A DNA stretch of 64,000 bases from Hathewaya histolytica (GTDB lineage: Bacteria; Bacillota; Clostridia; Clostridiales; Clostridiaceae). The DNA is taken from the NCBI RefSeq assembly GCF_901482605.1, contig NZ_LR590481.1, positions 2,356,001 through 2,420,000 on the forward strand, read 5' to 3'. A model generated the notes under the pieces. It saw nothing but the letters and a program-made list of their open reading frames with translations. It was not told where the DNA came from and did not search any database. The position numbers were made by a program, and so were the translations under genes. Positions 27,506-36,474 of this stretch are shown here, piece by piece. Numbering within the stretch: the first letter of the stretch is position 1; the number at the start of each line of letters is the position of its first letter.

Positions 27506-28573
27506 CTAAAATAAATCCCAAGTCAATATAGTATCCTCTTCTATATTAACTTTCGCTTTTCTGCCTAATACCCTCTCTAAATCGACTGGAGATATTCCTG
27601 TACCTGGTCTTTTAAAAGTAATCATTTCTTTAGTTATCACTTCATCTTTTTTTATTTCCTGCTTAGCAATTAAACTTCTTCTTGCCTGTTTTCTTGAAGA
27701 ACTTTCGCACTCTAAAGGTCTTTTACAATATCCCCCTTCTATTAAATTTAACATTTCTAAATTATTATTAAATATCCTCAAATCATTAGGCTCCATAGCG
27801 TGGTAATGATCATTTCCAGTTAAAGTTTTATCTAAGGTAAAATGTTTTTCTATAACTTTCGCTCCATATTCATATGCTTTAGTTAAAACTAACATGTTTT
27901 TATCTGGTTTAGTATGATCTGAATATCCTAAAATATATCCCGGGAACACCTGCTTTAAATGATTTATCATATTTAAATTAGCATTTTCATATTTAGTAGG
28001 ATAATCTAAAACACAATGCATTATAGCTATATCTTTATTACCCTCTTCTAATATTGCATTTACAGCAGATTCTATTTCTCCTATAGTAGCTGCACCTGTA
28101 GATATAAATACAGGTTTTCCCTTTTTAGCAATATGCTTTATAAATGGTAAATTAGTTAAATCTGAAGAAGATATTTTATATATAGGCATTAACTCATTTA
28201 AATAATCTGCTGATTCAAAATCAAATGGAGTTGACATAAATATTATACCTATCTCCTCACAATACTTCGCTAATTCAACATATTCCCTCTCACCAAATTT
28301 ATCAAACTTAGTGAATAACTCATATTGTGATCTAGTGCTTTCTTCAGTAGTATCCCAATAAGCTGGTGCTTTTTTAGAAGCTATTTTACCTGCTTTATAC
28401 GTTTGAAATTTTGCAGCCTGTGCCCCAGCTTCTTTAGCCTCTTTTATCATTAATTTTGCAGCTTCCAGTGCACTTATACCTTCCTTCTGAGCAATATCAT
28501 AATAATTAACTCCTATTTCAGCTATTATAAAAGCTCTCTTAGAATCTCTTATTTTTTCCATTATTCCTTTCAT
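27506..28573 (-). CDS. NeuB-family nonulosonic acid synthase
   Basis: Condenses phosphoenolpyruvate with a six-carbon amino sugar to give a sialic-acid-like nine-carbon sugar. The 355-residue protein has the NeuB TIM barrel (FIIAEIGVNY, KFQTYKAGKI, STPFDFESADYL, KISSSDLTN, HCVLDYPT, GYSDHT, EKHFTLD) and a C-terminal antifreeze-like SAF domain (RRSLIAKQEIKKDEVIT, KRPGTGISP). Whether the product is N-acetylneuraminic, legionaminic or pseudaminic acid cannot be told; the PseG-like partner next door favours a diacetamido-type acid. The start at 28573 follows AAAGGAG. Confidence 0.9.
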   Translation of the reverse strand: MKGIMEKIRDSKRAFIIAEIGVNYYDIAQKEGISALEAAKLMIKEAKEAGAQAAKFQTYKAGKIASKKAPAYWDTTEESTRSQYELFTKFDKFGEREYVELAKYCEEIGIIFMSTPFDFESADYLNELMPIYKISSSDLTNLPFIKHIAKKGKPVFISTGAATIGEIESAVNAILEEGNKDIAIMHCVLDYPTKYENANLNMINHLKQVFPGYILGYSDHTKPDKNMLVLTKAYEYGAKVIEKHFTLDKTLTGNDHYHAMEPNDLRIFNNNLEMLNLIEGGYCKRPLECESSSRKQARRSLIAKQEIKKDEVITKEMITFKRPGTGISPVDLERVLGRKAKVNIEEDTILTWDLF

Positions 28574-28607
28574 TTATATATCTCCTTTTTATGTAAAACT
28601 TTAATTT

Positions 28608-30269
28608 TTATACATGAAAATTAAATTTAACCTTATGATATTCTTCTTTAGCTAAATCAAAAATGTTTTTAAATCCATTAGTTAAATCAATACTTTTCAT
28701 TCTTTCTTTCATTTCTTTTCTTAATGAAAAATCTTTTATAACTTCATTTAAGTTATTCCTTAACATACCATCTGTTATATATTTCCCCATACCTAAATTT
28801 ATAATACCATTTCCAGAATGTCCAAATACATGCGTTAGTTCCCTTTCATTTTGACATAAAACTAAACAAGGCGTCTTTAATGAAACTACTTCATACATGG
28901 TCCTACCACCAGATGTTATAACTAAATCAGCATTATACATATACTCACTCATATTCTTTACAGACTCATATATAAATATATTTTTAAACTGTTTATACTT
29001 TTCATATATATTTTTTTTATCTTCGTAGCCTAAACCTAATACTACATTTATATCCCTAGCATAATTAATATTTAGCAATCCATCCAAGGTCTTTTCTGTT
29101 AAATTACATGGGTCTGTACCTCCAAAAGTCACTAATATATTATCTATATCTTCTTTTATTTCTCTATCTTTATATCCATAAAATTCATCTCTTAAAATAT
29201 AATATTTATATCCAGAATGTGAGTTTTTCAAGGGTATTTTGTGTTCATATAAGGCATTAAATACTAAATTTGCATACCTAGCTCCATCTCCAAGATCTTC
29301 AAAGTTTATGGTAAATATACCCCTGTCTTTTAACTCTTTCATATACTCCTTTTTGCTATCTAATATATCATTTATGATTATATCTGGACTTAGCCTATCT
29401 ATTGTATCCCATAAGTTATCTTCAAATGTAACTATAGGATAATTATTTTTAGATACTATGTCTATTCCTAATTTACACTTAGAATTCATTAAAAAAATAA
29501 CTTCATGTTCTGTTATTTTGCTAGCTATATTTAGTCCTCTATATATATGTCCTGTCCCGATTTCATTAGTCGCATCTGCTCTTATGACTATTTTTTTTCT
29601 TTTTAATAATCTCTCTGCCACCCACCAATCCGCATAATTATCTATATCTATACTTTCATCCTTGCTAACTTCTATTAAGTCTATATTTTTCCCCATTCTA
29701 GAATTTTCACTTATAAATTCTCTTTTTGTCGCAAATATAGCACCTGTTTCCCTAAACTCGCTAGGTAAGTATTGTCTATTTAATCTTTTCTCATATTTAG
29801 GTATATATTTATCTTCTTCATTGGTTGTCCATGCTAAATGTCTATCATCTACTACACTTATTACTGTATCTGCATTTTCATCTAGTATCTTTTTTATTGC
29901 TGATTCAACAGTACGTACTTTTAGTAATGGTGAGGTAGGTTGTACTGTAATAATAATATCTAAATCTTCTTTTATATTATCTTCTAAGGTTGTTACGGCA
30001 TGATATATAACAGGATCTAATGGAGTTTTATCATCAGCTAAAGTTGAAGGCCTGTCTATTATATTAACACCTTTTTTGTTAGCAATAAACTTTATCTCAT
30101 CATCATCTGTAGTTATTAATATGTAATCTATAATAGATGATTTTTTCAACTCATCTATTACATATGTTATTAATGGTTTACCAGCTAATAATCTTACATT
30201 TTTTCTTGGAATACCTTTAGATCCTCCCCTAGCTGGAATACATACAGCTATTTTTTTATTGTTATACAT
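28608..30269 (-). CDS. Fusion of CMP-nonulosonate cytidylyltransferase (NeuA/SpsF-like) and PseG-like nucleotide-sugar hydrolase
   Basis: A 553-residue two-domain protein. Residues 1-225 match CMP-sialic acid synthetases (CIPARGGSKGIPRKN, ITTDDDEI, RPSTLADD, VQPTSPL). Residues ~228-553 match PseG/SpsG-type UDP-sugar hydrolases (IRADATNEIGTGHIYR, then GGTDPCNLT, then TSGGRTMYE), which release the free sugar that NeuB uses. The fusion therefore holds the steps before and after NeuB. Separate SpsF and SpsG proteins exist in the Bacillus spore polysaccharide pathway. The start at 30269 lies 22 bases inside the end of the upstream polymerase gene. Confidence 0.88.
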   Translation of the reverse strand: MYNNKKIAVCIPARGGSKGIPRKNVRLLAGKPLITYVIDELKKSSIIDYILITTDDDEIKFIANKKGVNIIDRPSTLADDKTPLDPVIYHAVTTLEDNIKEDLDIIITVQPTSPLLKVRTVESAIKKILDENADTVISVVDDRHLAWTTNEEDKYIPKYEKRLNRQYLPSEFRETGAIFATKREFISENSRMGKNIDLIEVSKDESIDIDNYADWWVAERLLKRKKIVIRADATNEIGTGHIYRGLNIASKITEHEVIFLMNSKCKLGIDIVSKNNYPIVTFEDNLWDTIDRLSPDIIINDILDSKKEYMKELKDRGIFTINFEDLGDGARYANLVFNALYEHKIPLKNSHSGYKYYILRDEFYGYKDREIKEDIDNILVTFGGTDPCNLTEKTLDGLLNINYARDINVVLGLGYEDKKNIYEKYKQFKNIFIYESVKNMSEYMYNADLVITSGGRTMYEVVSLKTPCLVLCQNERELTHVFGHSGNGIINLGMGKYITDGMLRNNLNEVIKDFSLRKEMKERMKSIDLTNGFKNIFDLAKEEYHKVKFNFHV

Positions 30270-31486
30270 TTTCCCACCCCATTTTTTATATTCACTTTAT
30301 ATACTTTAATCTTAGTAAATAAGCTCTCCAACTTTTTATTTTTAATAGTTTTATTTATAGGTAAACATAATACTATAATCCAAAACAATAAAAATCTACT
30401 ATTTAATAATTCATGTAAAAATAATGTACTAAATAAATACGGTAATATATATTCTAAATTATCCTTTGTATATAATTTATCTATAATTCTTGATAATATA
30501 TAAAAATATAATAAAGAAAATACAATCCCAGTTCTTACAATTATATTTATAATAGAATTATGAGGTTGGACAAGTCTAACTCCCATAAACCTTCTATAAT
30601 CACTTACTCCATGATCATATATATTAAAAGCATCTTTAAAATCACTATCATACCCATAAATCATTAATTGTTCTTTGTTATCTTTTAATATATCCATAGC
30701 ATATATATTTGCAGCAAATCTCATTTTATTAGAGATATCATTTAACCCCTGTTGATACCCTTTAACAGCATATGTAGAAGTCACTTTGAAAATCCATATA
30801 TAACTAATAGATATAATAAAAATAAGCATAAGAACAAATAATTTATATATCCTATTTAATCTAAGCTTTTGTAATATTAGCCATATTGTATTTCTAAATA
30901 ATTTAACAACAAAAAACAATATTAATGTAAGTACGCTGGCTCTACTATTCAATATTAAAATAGTACCTATAGACAATATCTTTCCTAGATAAAACTTATT
31001 TTTTACACAATACATAAAAAATAGTAACATAACCATAGCAGAGAAATTCTTATCTCTAATTATACTTAAAGATATTCTACCATTTAGACTATTATATCTC
31101 CCCAATATTAGTTGTATAATTATAGATATAATAAATATCATATATATATTTTTATTTAAAAATTCTTGAGATATTTTATATCTAGGAATAAAAGATAGCT
31201 GTAAAATCACTAAAAATCCAAATATACTCATAGTAAACACAATAGTGTATGGACTTATTATTAAAATAGCAATACTTACAATAGTAATAAGAGCATATAG
31301 TATTATATCTACTTTTTTAACCTTTATTTCAATTTTATTTATAAATATGTAAATACCATTTATCAAAAAAAATATTCCTACAAAAAAAATCTTAAATTTT
31401 CCTTGAAACTCCATTGGTATTGCACAAAATGCTAGCAATACATATAAACATAACATATGAAAATTTAAACTTCTTAACTTCTCCAT
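30248..31486 (-). CDS. Wzy-like polysaccharide polymerase (O-antigen polymerase family)
   Basis: A 412-residue integral membrane protein with 10-12 hydrophobic segments and a large loop in the C-terminal half (~residues 235-315), the topology of Wzy polymerases and O-antigen ligases. Sequence motifs are weak in this family; the loop segments VRLVQPHNSIINIIVRTG and SRASVLTLILFFVVKLFR resemble the HN-containing motif of Wzy/WaaL. It would polymerise flipped repeat units at the outer face. The start at 31486 follows AAAGGAGAAGGAA. It overlaps the fused cytidylyltransferase gene by 22 bases. The call rests on topology plus context. Confidence 0.75.
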   Translation of the reverse strand: MEKLRSLNFHMLCLYVLLAFCAIPMEFQGKFKIFFVGIFFLINGIYIFINKIEIKVKKVDIILYALITIVSIAILIISPYTIVFTMSIFGFLVILQLSFIPRYKISQEFLNKNIYMIFIISIIIQLILGRYNSLNGRISLSIIRDKNFSAMVMLLFFMYCVKNKFYLGKILSIGTILILNSRASVLTLILFFVVKLFRNTIWLILQKLRLNRIYKLFVLMLIFIISISYIWIFKVTSTYAVKGYQQGLNDISNKMRFAANIYAMDILKDNKEQLMIYGYDSDFKDAFNIYDHGVSDYRRFMGVRLVQPHNSIINIIVRTGIVFSLLYFYILSRIIDKLYTKDNLEYILPYLFSTLFLHELLNSRFLLFWIIVLCLPINKTIKNKKLESLFTKIKVYKVNIKNGVGKCITIKK

Positions 31487-31517
31487 TTCCTTCTCCTTTT
31501 GTTTAAAAATGAAAATT

Positions 31518-32474
31518 TCACTTTTTTTCTACCTTACACTTCTTTAAGAAGTTCTCATCTATATTAAAACTTTCTTTGGAATCTACAAATTTAACTGAAC
31601 CTGTACAAACCCCTATGGCTTTTTCAAACTTTATATTTAGCAACTTAAATAATTCACTAGGAAAATTCCCATCCAATTCCAACACGTTAGAGAAATTATA
31701 TATTGTTTTCTCTCTAGGATGTTTTTTTAATATAATATTGTAACCTTCTCCATATTCATATATTATATTTTTATAAAGTTCTATCTTTTTCTCTTCTTTT
31801 ATATATCCATCTTCTGATAATGGCTGTGATAAAATTAATAAACTGTTATTTTTAAAATAATCTTTATTTAATTTATTTGTAAAAACATTTACTATAATAT
31901 TTTTATTAACATTATCTATTTTATTAATTATACCCTCTAAATCCAAGTGTGCTAATTTATTATTCAAATGCTTTGGATATCGCTCTGGAAATTGAACCAT
32001 AATTTTTGTAACCTTCTTATCCTTATAAAAATTTAGATTCCTTCTATATACATATCTCTTTATAAACATAAATGCTTTAGACGGTTTCTTCATTATATAT
32101 AGATTAGCCCCTTCTTCTATTAACTTTACTTTTTTAGCATGATTAAATATATATTCTGACGGTGAAAATAGAGAGTATGGATTCCATGGAAATATAATAA
32201 CATTTGAACTTGTTATTTCTTCTTTTAACCTCTTATATTCTAGCTTATCCTTAATGCTTTCTATAAATAGTCTTTCATGGATATTATTTCGTTTTCTCAT
32301 CCAAACCTTTTCTACATTCTTAAATTCAGCAATCTTTTCCTTATAATCCAAAAACATTTTAAAGATATTCTCATCGTGTGTAGATAAATATATGTAACTT
32401 TTCATATTTTTGATAGATATATCACATAATGTAACAAATAAATGATAGGGCGTAGCACATACGTAAAAGTTCAT
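31518..32474 (-). CDS. GT52-like sialyltransferase (nonulosonic acid transferase)
   Basis: A 318-residue cytosolic glycosyltransferase resembling family 52 (lipooligosaccharide sialyltransferase type). The N-terminal MNFYVCATPYHLFVTL, the central LLILSQPLSEDG, the KKHPRE motif for CMP-sugar binding and the late ELFKLLN with ACTGS-like GVCTGSVKF all fit. It would transfer the CMP-activated nonulosonic acid made by the adjacent NeuB and NeuA-PseG enzymes to the growing repeat unit. The start at 32474 follows GGAGGAAT. The acceptor is unknown. Confidence 0.8.
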   Translation of the reverse strand: MNFYVCATPYHLFVTLCDISIKNMKSYIYLSTHDENIFKMFLDYKEKIAEFKNVEKVWMRKRNNIHERLFIESIKDKLEYKRLKEEITSSNVIIFPWNPYSLFSPSEYIFNHAKKVKLIEEGANLYIMKKPSKAFMFIKRYVYRRNLNFYKDKKVTKIMVQFPERYPKHLNNKLAHLDLEGIINKIDNVNKNIIVNVFTNKLNKDYFKNNSLLILSQPLSEDGYIKEEKKIELYKNIIYEYGEGYNIILKKHPREKTIYNFSNVLELDGNFPSELFKLLNIKFEKAIGVCTGSVKFVDSKESFNIDENFLKKCKVEKK

Positions 32475-32485
32475 AATTCCTCCAA

Positions 32486-33274
32486 TTATATATTTTTTAA
32501 TTTATAATTCTTAAACTTCCTTTTAATAAAAGTTACTATTTTTAATGGCCAATTAATATTTTCCATATTTACTACATCCATTTCACATACCATTTTTTTA
32601 TTTTTAACAATCCAAACATTAAATAACCTTTCACTTAAAAATCCATATATCCTTTTTTGATAATTATCATACGAAGATATATCTACCCTTTTTTCAAGTT
32701 CAAATAATATATTAAATAACCATTCACAATATTTATCAAAACCCTCTTTATCCATTACAAACATATTATATAAATGAAGCTTTTTCCATTTCATTACTTT
32801 ATCAAAACTAGAAATATAGTCCGGATATATCTCACTTATAATTTCTTTAGTTTCTTCTAAATCTTTTATGTGATGAGCATTTTTATAATGTGATTCTATT
32901 GTTTCTATGTAATAATTTCTTTTTTTAGGCAAAACAATATCGTATTCTTTTAGTAGATTCTCAATTTCTAATTTACTTAATATTAGATCCATTTTATTAT
33001 TCTTATTTAAAATTCTTCTAAATAAATTACTATTAGTAAAATATCTTCTATAATGACATAGACCAATATATTCGCATTTTAAATTTTTCCACGCCCAGTA
33101 AAGTCCTGTTAATTCACAATAATTAGGGTTTTTTAAGGAAATACTATCTCCGGTGTTATCCCCTGTATATCCTAAGTCTTTTTTTCCTTCACATCCAACA
33201 TGTATTGGTAAATACATACTTTCTTTAGGCATATTATATTTTTTATGTGTTGCTACAAGTATTTTTATATCCAT
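32486..33274 (-). CDS. DUF4422 glycosyltransferase-like protein
   Basis: A 262-residue protein of the DUF4422 family found in capsule and O-antigen loci, where it is believed to be a glycosyltransferase (GT-A-like). Visible marks are KILVATHKKY at the N-terminus, GDNTGDSISLKNPNYCELTG, LYWAWKN and GLCHYRRYF, then a central DIVLPKKR. The ATG at 33274 overlaps the stop of the mutase gene by one base (TAATG), indicating translational coupling. A galactofuranosyl donor would be consistent with the neighbour, but this is inference. Confidence 0.82.
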   Translation of the reverse strand: MDIKILVATHKKYNMPKESMYLPIHVGCEGKKDLGYTGDNTGDSISLKNPNYCELTGLYWAWKNLKCEYIGLCHYRRYFTNSNLFRRILNKNNKMDLILSKLEIENLLKEYDIVLPKKRNYYIETIESHYKNAHHIKDLEETKEIISEIYPDYISSFDKVMKWKKLHLYNMFVMDKEGFDKYCEWLFNILFELEKRVDISSYDNYQKRIYGFLSERLFNVWIVKNKKMVCEMDVVNMENINWPLKIVTFIKRKFKNYKLKNI

Positions 33275-34374
33275 TAATCTCCAAACTCCTCTTTTACTTT
33301 TTCAAGAGCTTTTCCAACTATATGGTGCATATCATAATATTTATATTCTGCTAATCTTCCACCGAATAGAACTTTATCTTCTTTCATAGCTAAATCCTTA
33401 TATTTTTTATATAGTTCTATATTTTTTTTGTCATTTATTGGATAATAAGGCTCGTCTCCCTTTTTCCATTCACTAGGATATTCTTTAGTTATTATTGTCT
33501 TTTCCTGTTTTCCAAATTCAAAATGCTTATGTTCTATAATTCTTGTGTATAGTGTTTCCTTATCTGTATAATTTACAACGGCATTTCCTTGATAATTAGC
33601 TAAATCTAAAACTTCTGTTTCAAATCTTAAACTTCTATATTCTAAAATTCCATATCTATAATCATAAAATTCATCAATCATCCCTGTATAAACTATTTTG
33701 TCTGCTATATTCTCTAATTCTTTTCTATTTTTGAAGAAATCCTCATTCAGTCTAACTTCACAATTTTCTAACATATTTTCAATAATAGTATTATATCCAC
33801 CAATAGGAATACCTTGATATGTATCATTAAAATAGTTATTGTCATAAGTAAACCTAACCGGTAATCTTTTTATAATAAATTCAGGTAATTCAGTTGCAAG
33901 TCTACCCCATTGCTTTTCTGTATATCCTTTAATTAATTTTTCATATATATCTACACCTACAAGAGAAATTGCTTGCTCTTCTAAGTTTTTAGGTTCCTTT
34001 ATTCCTGCTGCTTTCTTTTGCTCTTCTATTCTTTCTTTTGCCTCTTTTGGAGTAATAACTCCCCATAATTTGTTAAAAGTATTCATATTAAAAGGAAGGT
34101 TATATAATTCTCCTTTATAATTAGCTATAGGTGAATTTGTAAATCTATTAAATTCTACAAATTCATTTACATAGTTCCACACCTCTTTATTGCTAGTATG
34201 AAATATATGTGCTCCATACTTATGAACATTTATCTTTTCTATATTATCACAATATATATTTCCACCGATATGATTTCTTTTATCAATAACTAAACACTTT
34301 TTCCCTCTTTTTGTTGCCTCATATGCAAATATAGAACCAAATAGTCCGGCTCCTACTATAAGATAGTCATACAT
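33274..34374 (-). CDS. glf: UDP-galactopyranose mutase
   Basis: A flavoenzyme converting UDP-galactopyranose to UDP-galactofuranose, the donor for galactofuranose in surface glycans. The 366-residue protein has the FAD-binding VGAGLFGSIFAYE at the N-terminus and the GGNIY motif. The active-site region around HKYGAHIFHTSNKEVW is present, as are the Arg residues of RLPVRFTYDNNYF and FGGRLAEYKYYDM. Length is normal for the bacterial class. The ATG at 34374 follows AGGAGG. It implies that the polysaccharide contains Galf. Confidence 0.95.
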   Translation of the reverse strand: MYDYLIVGAGLFGSIFAYEATKRGKKCLVIDKRNHIGGNIYCDNIEKINVHKYGAHIFHTSNKEVWNYVNEFVEFNRFTNSPIANYKGELYNLPFNMNTFNKLWGVITPKEAKERIEEQKKAAGIKEPKNLEEQAISLVGVDIYEKLIKGYTEKQWGRLATELPEFIIKRLPVRFTYDNNYFNDTYQGIPIGGYNTIIENMLENCEVRLNEDFFKNRKELENIADKIVYTGMIDEFYDYRYGILEYRSLRFETEVLDLANYQGNAVVNYTDKETLYTRIIEHKHFEFGKQEKTIITKEYPSEWKKGDEPYYPINDKKNIELYKKYKDLAMKEDKVLFGGRLAEYKYYDMHHIVGKALEKVKEEFGD

Positions 34375-34407
34375 TTAATTATTCCTCCTGATAAAGTATT
34401 GGTCTTT

Positions 34408-35124
34408 TTATCTTGCTCCCCTTTTCTTAATTACTGCTATAACTGTTTGAAATATAATCTTAATGTCTAACCAAAAACTTCTATTATCTATATAATCCAT
34501 ATCCATTTGAACTCTCTCTTCATATGTGGTATCACTTCTACCATTAGCTTGCCACATTCCTGTTAACCCTGGCTTAACACTTAAAAGTTTACTAGCATCT
34601 TGTCCATATTTAATTGATTCTTTTTCCACTATAGGACGTGGTCCAACAATTGACATATTACCAATTAATATATTAAATAATTGTGGTAGCTCATCAAGAC
34701 TACTCTTTCTTAGAAATTTTCCTATACTAGTTATCCTAGGATCATTTTCAAGTTTAAAATTCTCCATAAACTCCTTCTTCTGATGTTCTGGTAATTTTTC
34801 AATTAAATCTTCGGCATTTGGAACCATAGTTCTAAATTTATATACATTTATAATTTTTCCAGCCCTTCCAATCCTCTTATGAGAAAAAAATATTGCCCCA
34901 CGTGAATTAATTTTTATAAGCACACTAATTATTATAAAAATAGGGCTTAAAAGTATAAGTCCTATAAGTGATCCAAAGATATCAATTATTCTTTTTGTGA
35001 GGTTATAAATTATCCCTCTTTCGTATTTTAGATCATCCATATAATACTTTTCATTTATAAATTCCTTTTGTTCCAATAAGGAAACCTCTGCTGGCTTTAG
35101 TTTAACATTTTGATATTCTTGCAA
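34408..35124 (-). CDS. Undecaprenyl-phosphate sugar-1-phosphate transferase (intact copy)
   Basis: A polyisoprenyl-phosphate hexose/HexNAc-1-phosphate transferase that loads the first sugar of the repeat unit onto undecaprenyl phosphate. It is the short 238-residue type, with one N-terminal membrane segment (IFGSLIGLILLSPIFIIISVLI) and the full catalytic domain (KFRTM, LRKSSLDELPQL, VGPRP, KPGLTGMWQ, YEERVQMDMDYI). It starts with TTG at 35124 behind AGGAGG. The nearly identical but broken copy at 21334-21776 shows it was duplicated. It is the first intact gene of the glycan operon. Confidence 0.92.
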   Translation of the reverse strand: MQEYQNVKLKPAEVSLLEQKEFINEKYYMDDLKYERGIIYNLTKRIIDIFGSLIGLILLSPIFIIISVLIKINSRGAIFFSHKRIGRAGKIINVYKFRTMVPNAEDLIEKLPEHQKKEFMENFKLENDPRITSIGKFLRKSSLDELPQLFNILIGNMSIVGPRPIVEKESIKYGQDASKLLSVKPGLTGMWQANGRSDTTYEERVQMDMDYIDNRSFWLDIKIIFQTVIAVIKKRGAR

Positions 35125-35220
35125 ATCTATATACCTCCTAATTTCTATTGCCTTATAACCTTAATATACTTTAATTTAATTTTATTTTAAAAAACTATTT
35201 AATTAGTTTTTATGATGTTA

Positions 35221-35256
35221 GAGTCTTGTCCAAAATTTTAACTTGCCCCACACGTT
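35221..35256 (-). pseudogene. Remnant of a second wzz gene (about 12 codons)
   Basis: On the minus strand the sequence reads VGQVKILDKT, matching TGQIEILDKA of the intact Wzz at 23.5 kb. The nucleotide block CTTGTCCAAAATTTTAACTTG differs from the intact gene at only a few positions. To its left, 35125-35190 matches the sequence right up to the stop of the tyrosine kinase at 21830. The kinase, the phosphatase and most of wzz have therefore been removed here, leaving both edges. Confidence 0.75.
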
Positions 35257-35266
35257 AAATGTATAT

Positions 35267-35605
35267 TTTTAAATATAACATAAAGATTTATTTTTACCTT
35301 TTAATAAATATGTCTTTACACTTATCGTAATTATATATTTATTCTTTAATAAATAATTCACAATTAATCAGATTTTGAAGTATTTTAGTATTTTTTATAT
35401 TTATATATTCTATATTATTTTTTCCCTCCCGTATATGATAACAATATTCATAAATTGTTTTTATTTGACTAGTAAATTATAACATGTTTTTGAAATTTAT
35501 TTAACATATTATTATTATTTATTGAATTTTATTAGTTATTTGTATACATTTTATCATTATTACACAATACAAAGAGGAACTATATATGTAACATAATTCC
35601 TATCT
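35267..35605 (-). repeat. Leader region, copy 2 (homologous to 24068-24394)
   Basis: Same order of blocks as the leader upstream of wzz, including TTTATTTTTAC, CTTATCGTAA, ATATATTTATTCTTTAATAA and the hairpin at 35576-35600. In the hairpin one pair reads U-G where copy 1 has a Watson-Crick pair, so the fold is preserved despite substitution. It now drives the sugar transferase operon after loss of the genes that once followed it. Confidence 0.75.
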
Positions 35606-35667
35606 CATATAAAACACCTTTGATATGGCATAATTATTAAAAAATTTATTTGAATTATAAAATATGT

Positions 35668-35717
35668 ATATAAAAATTTAAGAGAAAAGAAACATAGCAG
35701 ATTATGTTCTTTTCTCT
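35668..35717 (-). terminator. Terminator of the three-small-protein operon
   Basis: AGAGAAAAGA-AACATA (35681-35696) pairs with TATGTTCTTTTCTCT (35703-35717), with one bulge. TTAAATTTTTATA follows on the minus strand. Confidence 0.65.
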
Positions 35718-35737
35718 CATACTTGTAATTTATTTTT

Positions 35738-36058
35738 CTAAAACCTCCTCATATGACAATCCATATTTACTTTTTCCAAACTGTCTGGTTCTACATTCAT
35801 AAAAGCTGCTTGAAGCTTAGTAATAGATTTTATTATCTCTGCTATAGAATTTTCTTTTTCAGCAAAGGAGGAAATCAATTTTTTTATTGAAAATATCAAA
35901 TTTTTAATTTCCTCATCTCCTAAATAATCACTATCATTAAGTATTCTTATTTGCTCATCAATAGTTTCCCTTAAAATTTCTTCCATACCTTTTAAAGTTC
36001 TAATCTCTGAATTTATTATCTTTTGCAAACAAAGATCCCTTCTGTCCATACATTCCAT
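35738..36058 (-). CDS. Small helical protein of unknown function, member C of a three-gene family
   Basis: A 106-residue, mostly helical, acidic protein. The central part (EEILRETIDEQIRIL ... EIKNLIFSIKKLISSF) and the segment KENSIAEIIKSITKLQ line up with KDYSVANIIDSLATLT and KEKSFVTVMDSIENLR in the two genes upstream, so the three appear to be divergent paralogs. The ATG at 36058 follows AAAGGAGG. No signal peptide or membrane segment is present. It is last in a tight three-gene operon. I do not recognise the family and assign no function. Confidence 0.75.
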   Translation of the reverse strand: MECMDRRDLCLQKIINSEIRTLKGMEEILRETIDEQIRILNDSDYLGDEEIKNLIFSIKKLISSFAEKENSIAEIIKSITKLQAAFMNVEPDSLEKVNMDCHMRRF

Positions 36059-36080
36059 ACGTAATCCTCCTTTAAGCTTC

Positions 36081-36389
36081 CTAACAATCCTCTTTAATGT
36101 TTATATTATTCTTCCTTAGGAAAGTTAGAGTCGCGAGGCTATCAATAATATTAGCCACAGAATAATCCTTAGAGGACAAAGCACACATAATTTGCTTGAT
36201 ATATTCAGACTTTATGCAAATGTTTTTGCATCCATTTACCCCAACTAAAAAAGAATTAATATCTTGTCCATCAATCTCTGCAGAAAATAACTTTGATATA
36301 TCATAAAGTATATTAGCCTCTTGCTCTAACAAATCTACTATATCATCACAACATATAATTTCCTCATTAAAAGTACCTATATCATCCAT
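36081..36389 (-). CDS. Small helical protein of unknown function, member B of a three-gene family
   Basis: A 102-residue protein with several cysteines (CCDD near residue 13, NGCKNICIK in the middle, C-terminal EDC). It shares with its neighbours an N-terminal acidic helix (DDIVDLLEQEANILYDI) and the later KDYSVANIIDSLATLT segment. Two upstream in-frame ATGs are unlikely, as they lie on or before the GGGGG ribosome site; the ATG at 36389 has 7-base spacing. It sits 22 bases before the next member. No known domain was recognised. Confidence 0.7.
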   Translation of the reverse strand: MDDIGTFNEEIICCDDIVDLLEQEANILYDISKLFSAEIDGQDINSFLVGVNGCKNICIKSEYIKQIMCALSSKDYSVANIIDSLATLTFLRKNNINIKEDC

Positions 36390-36474
36390 TTCCATACCCC
36401 CAAAAACCATTTTAACATCTCATCTCTATAGGCAATAATTATAGTCATCATTAGTAAACTGTATAACATTTATA

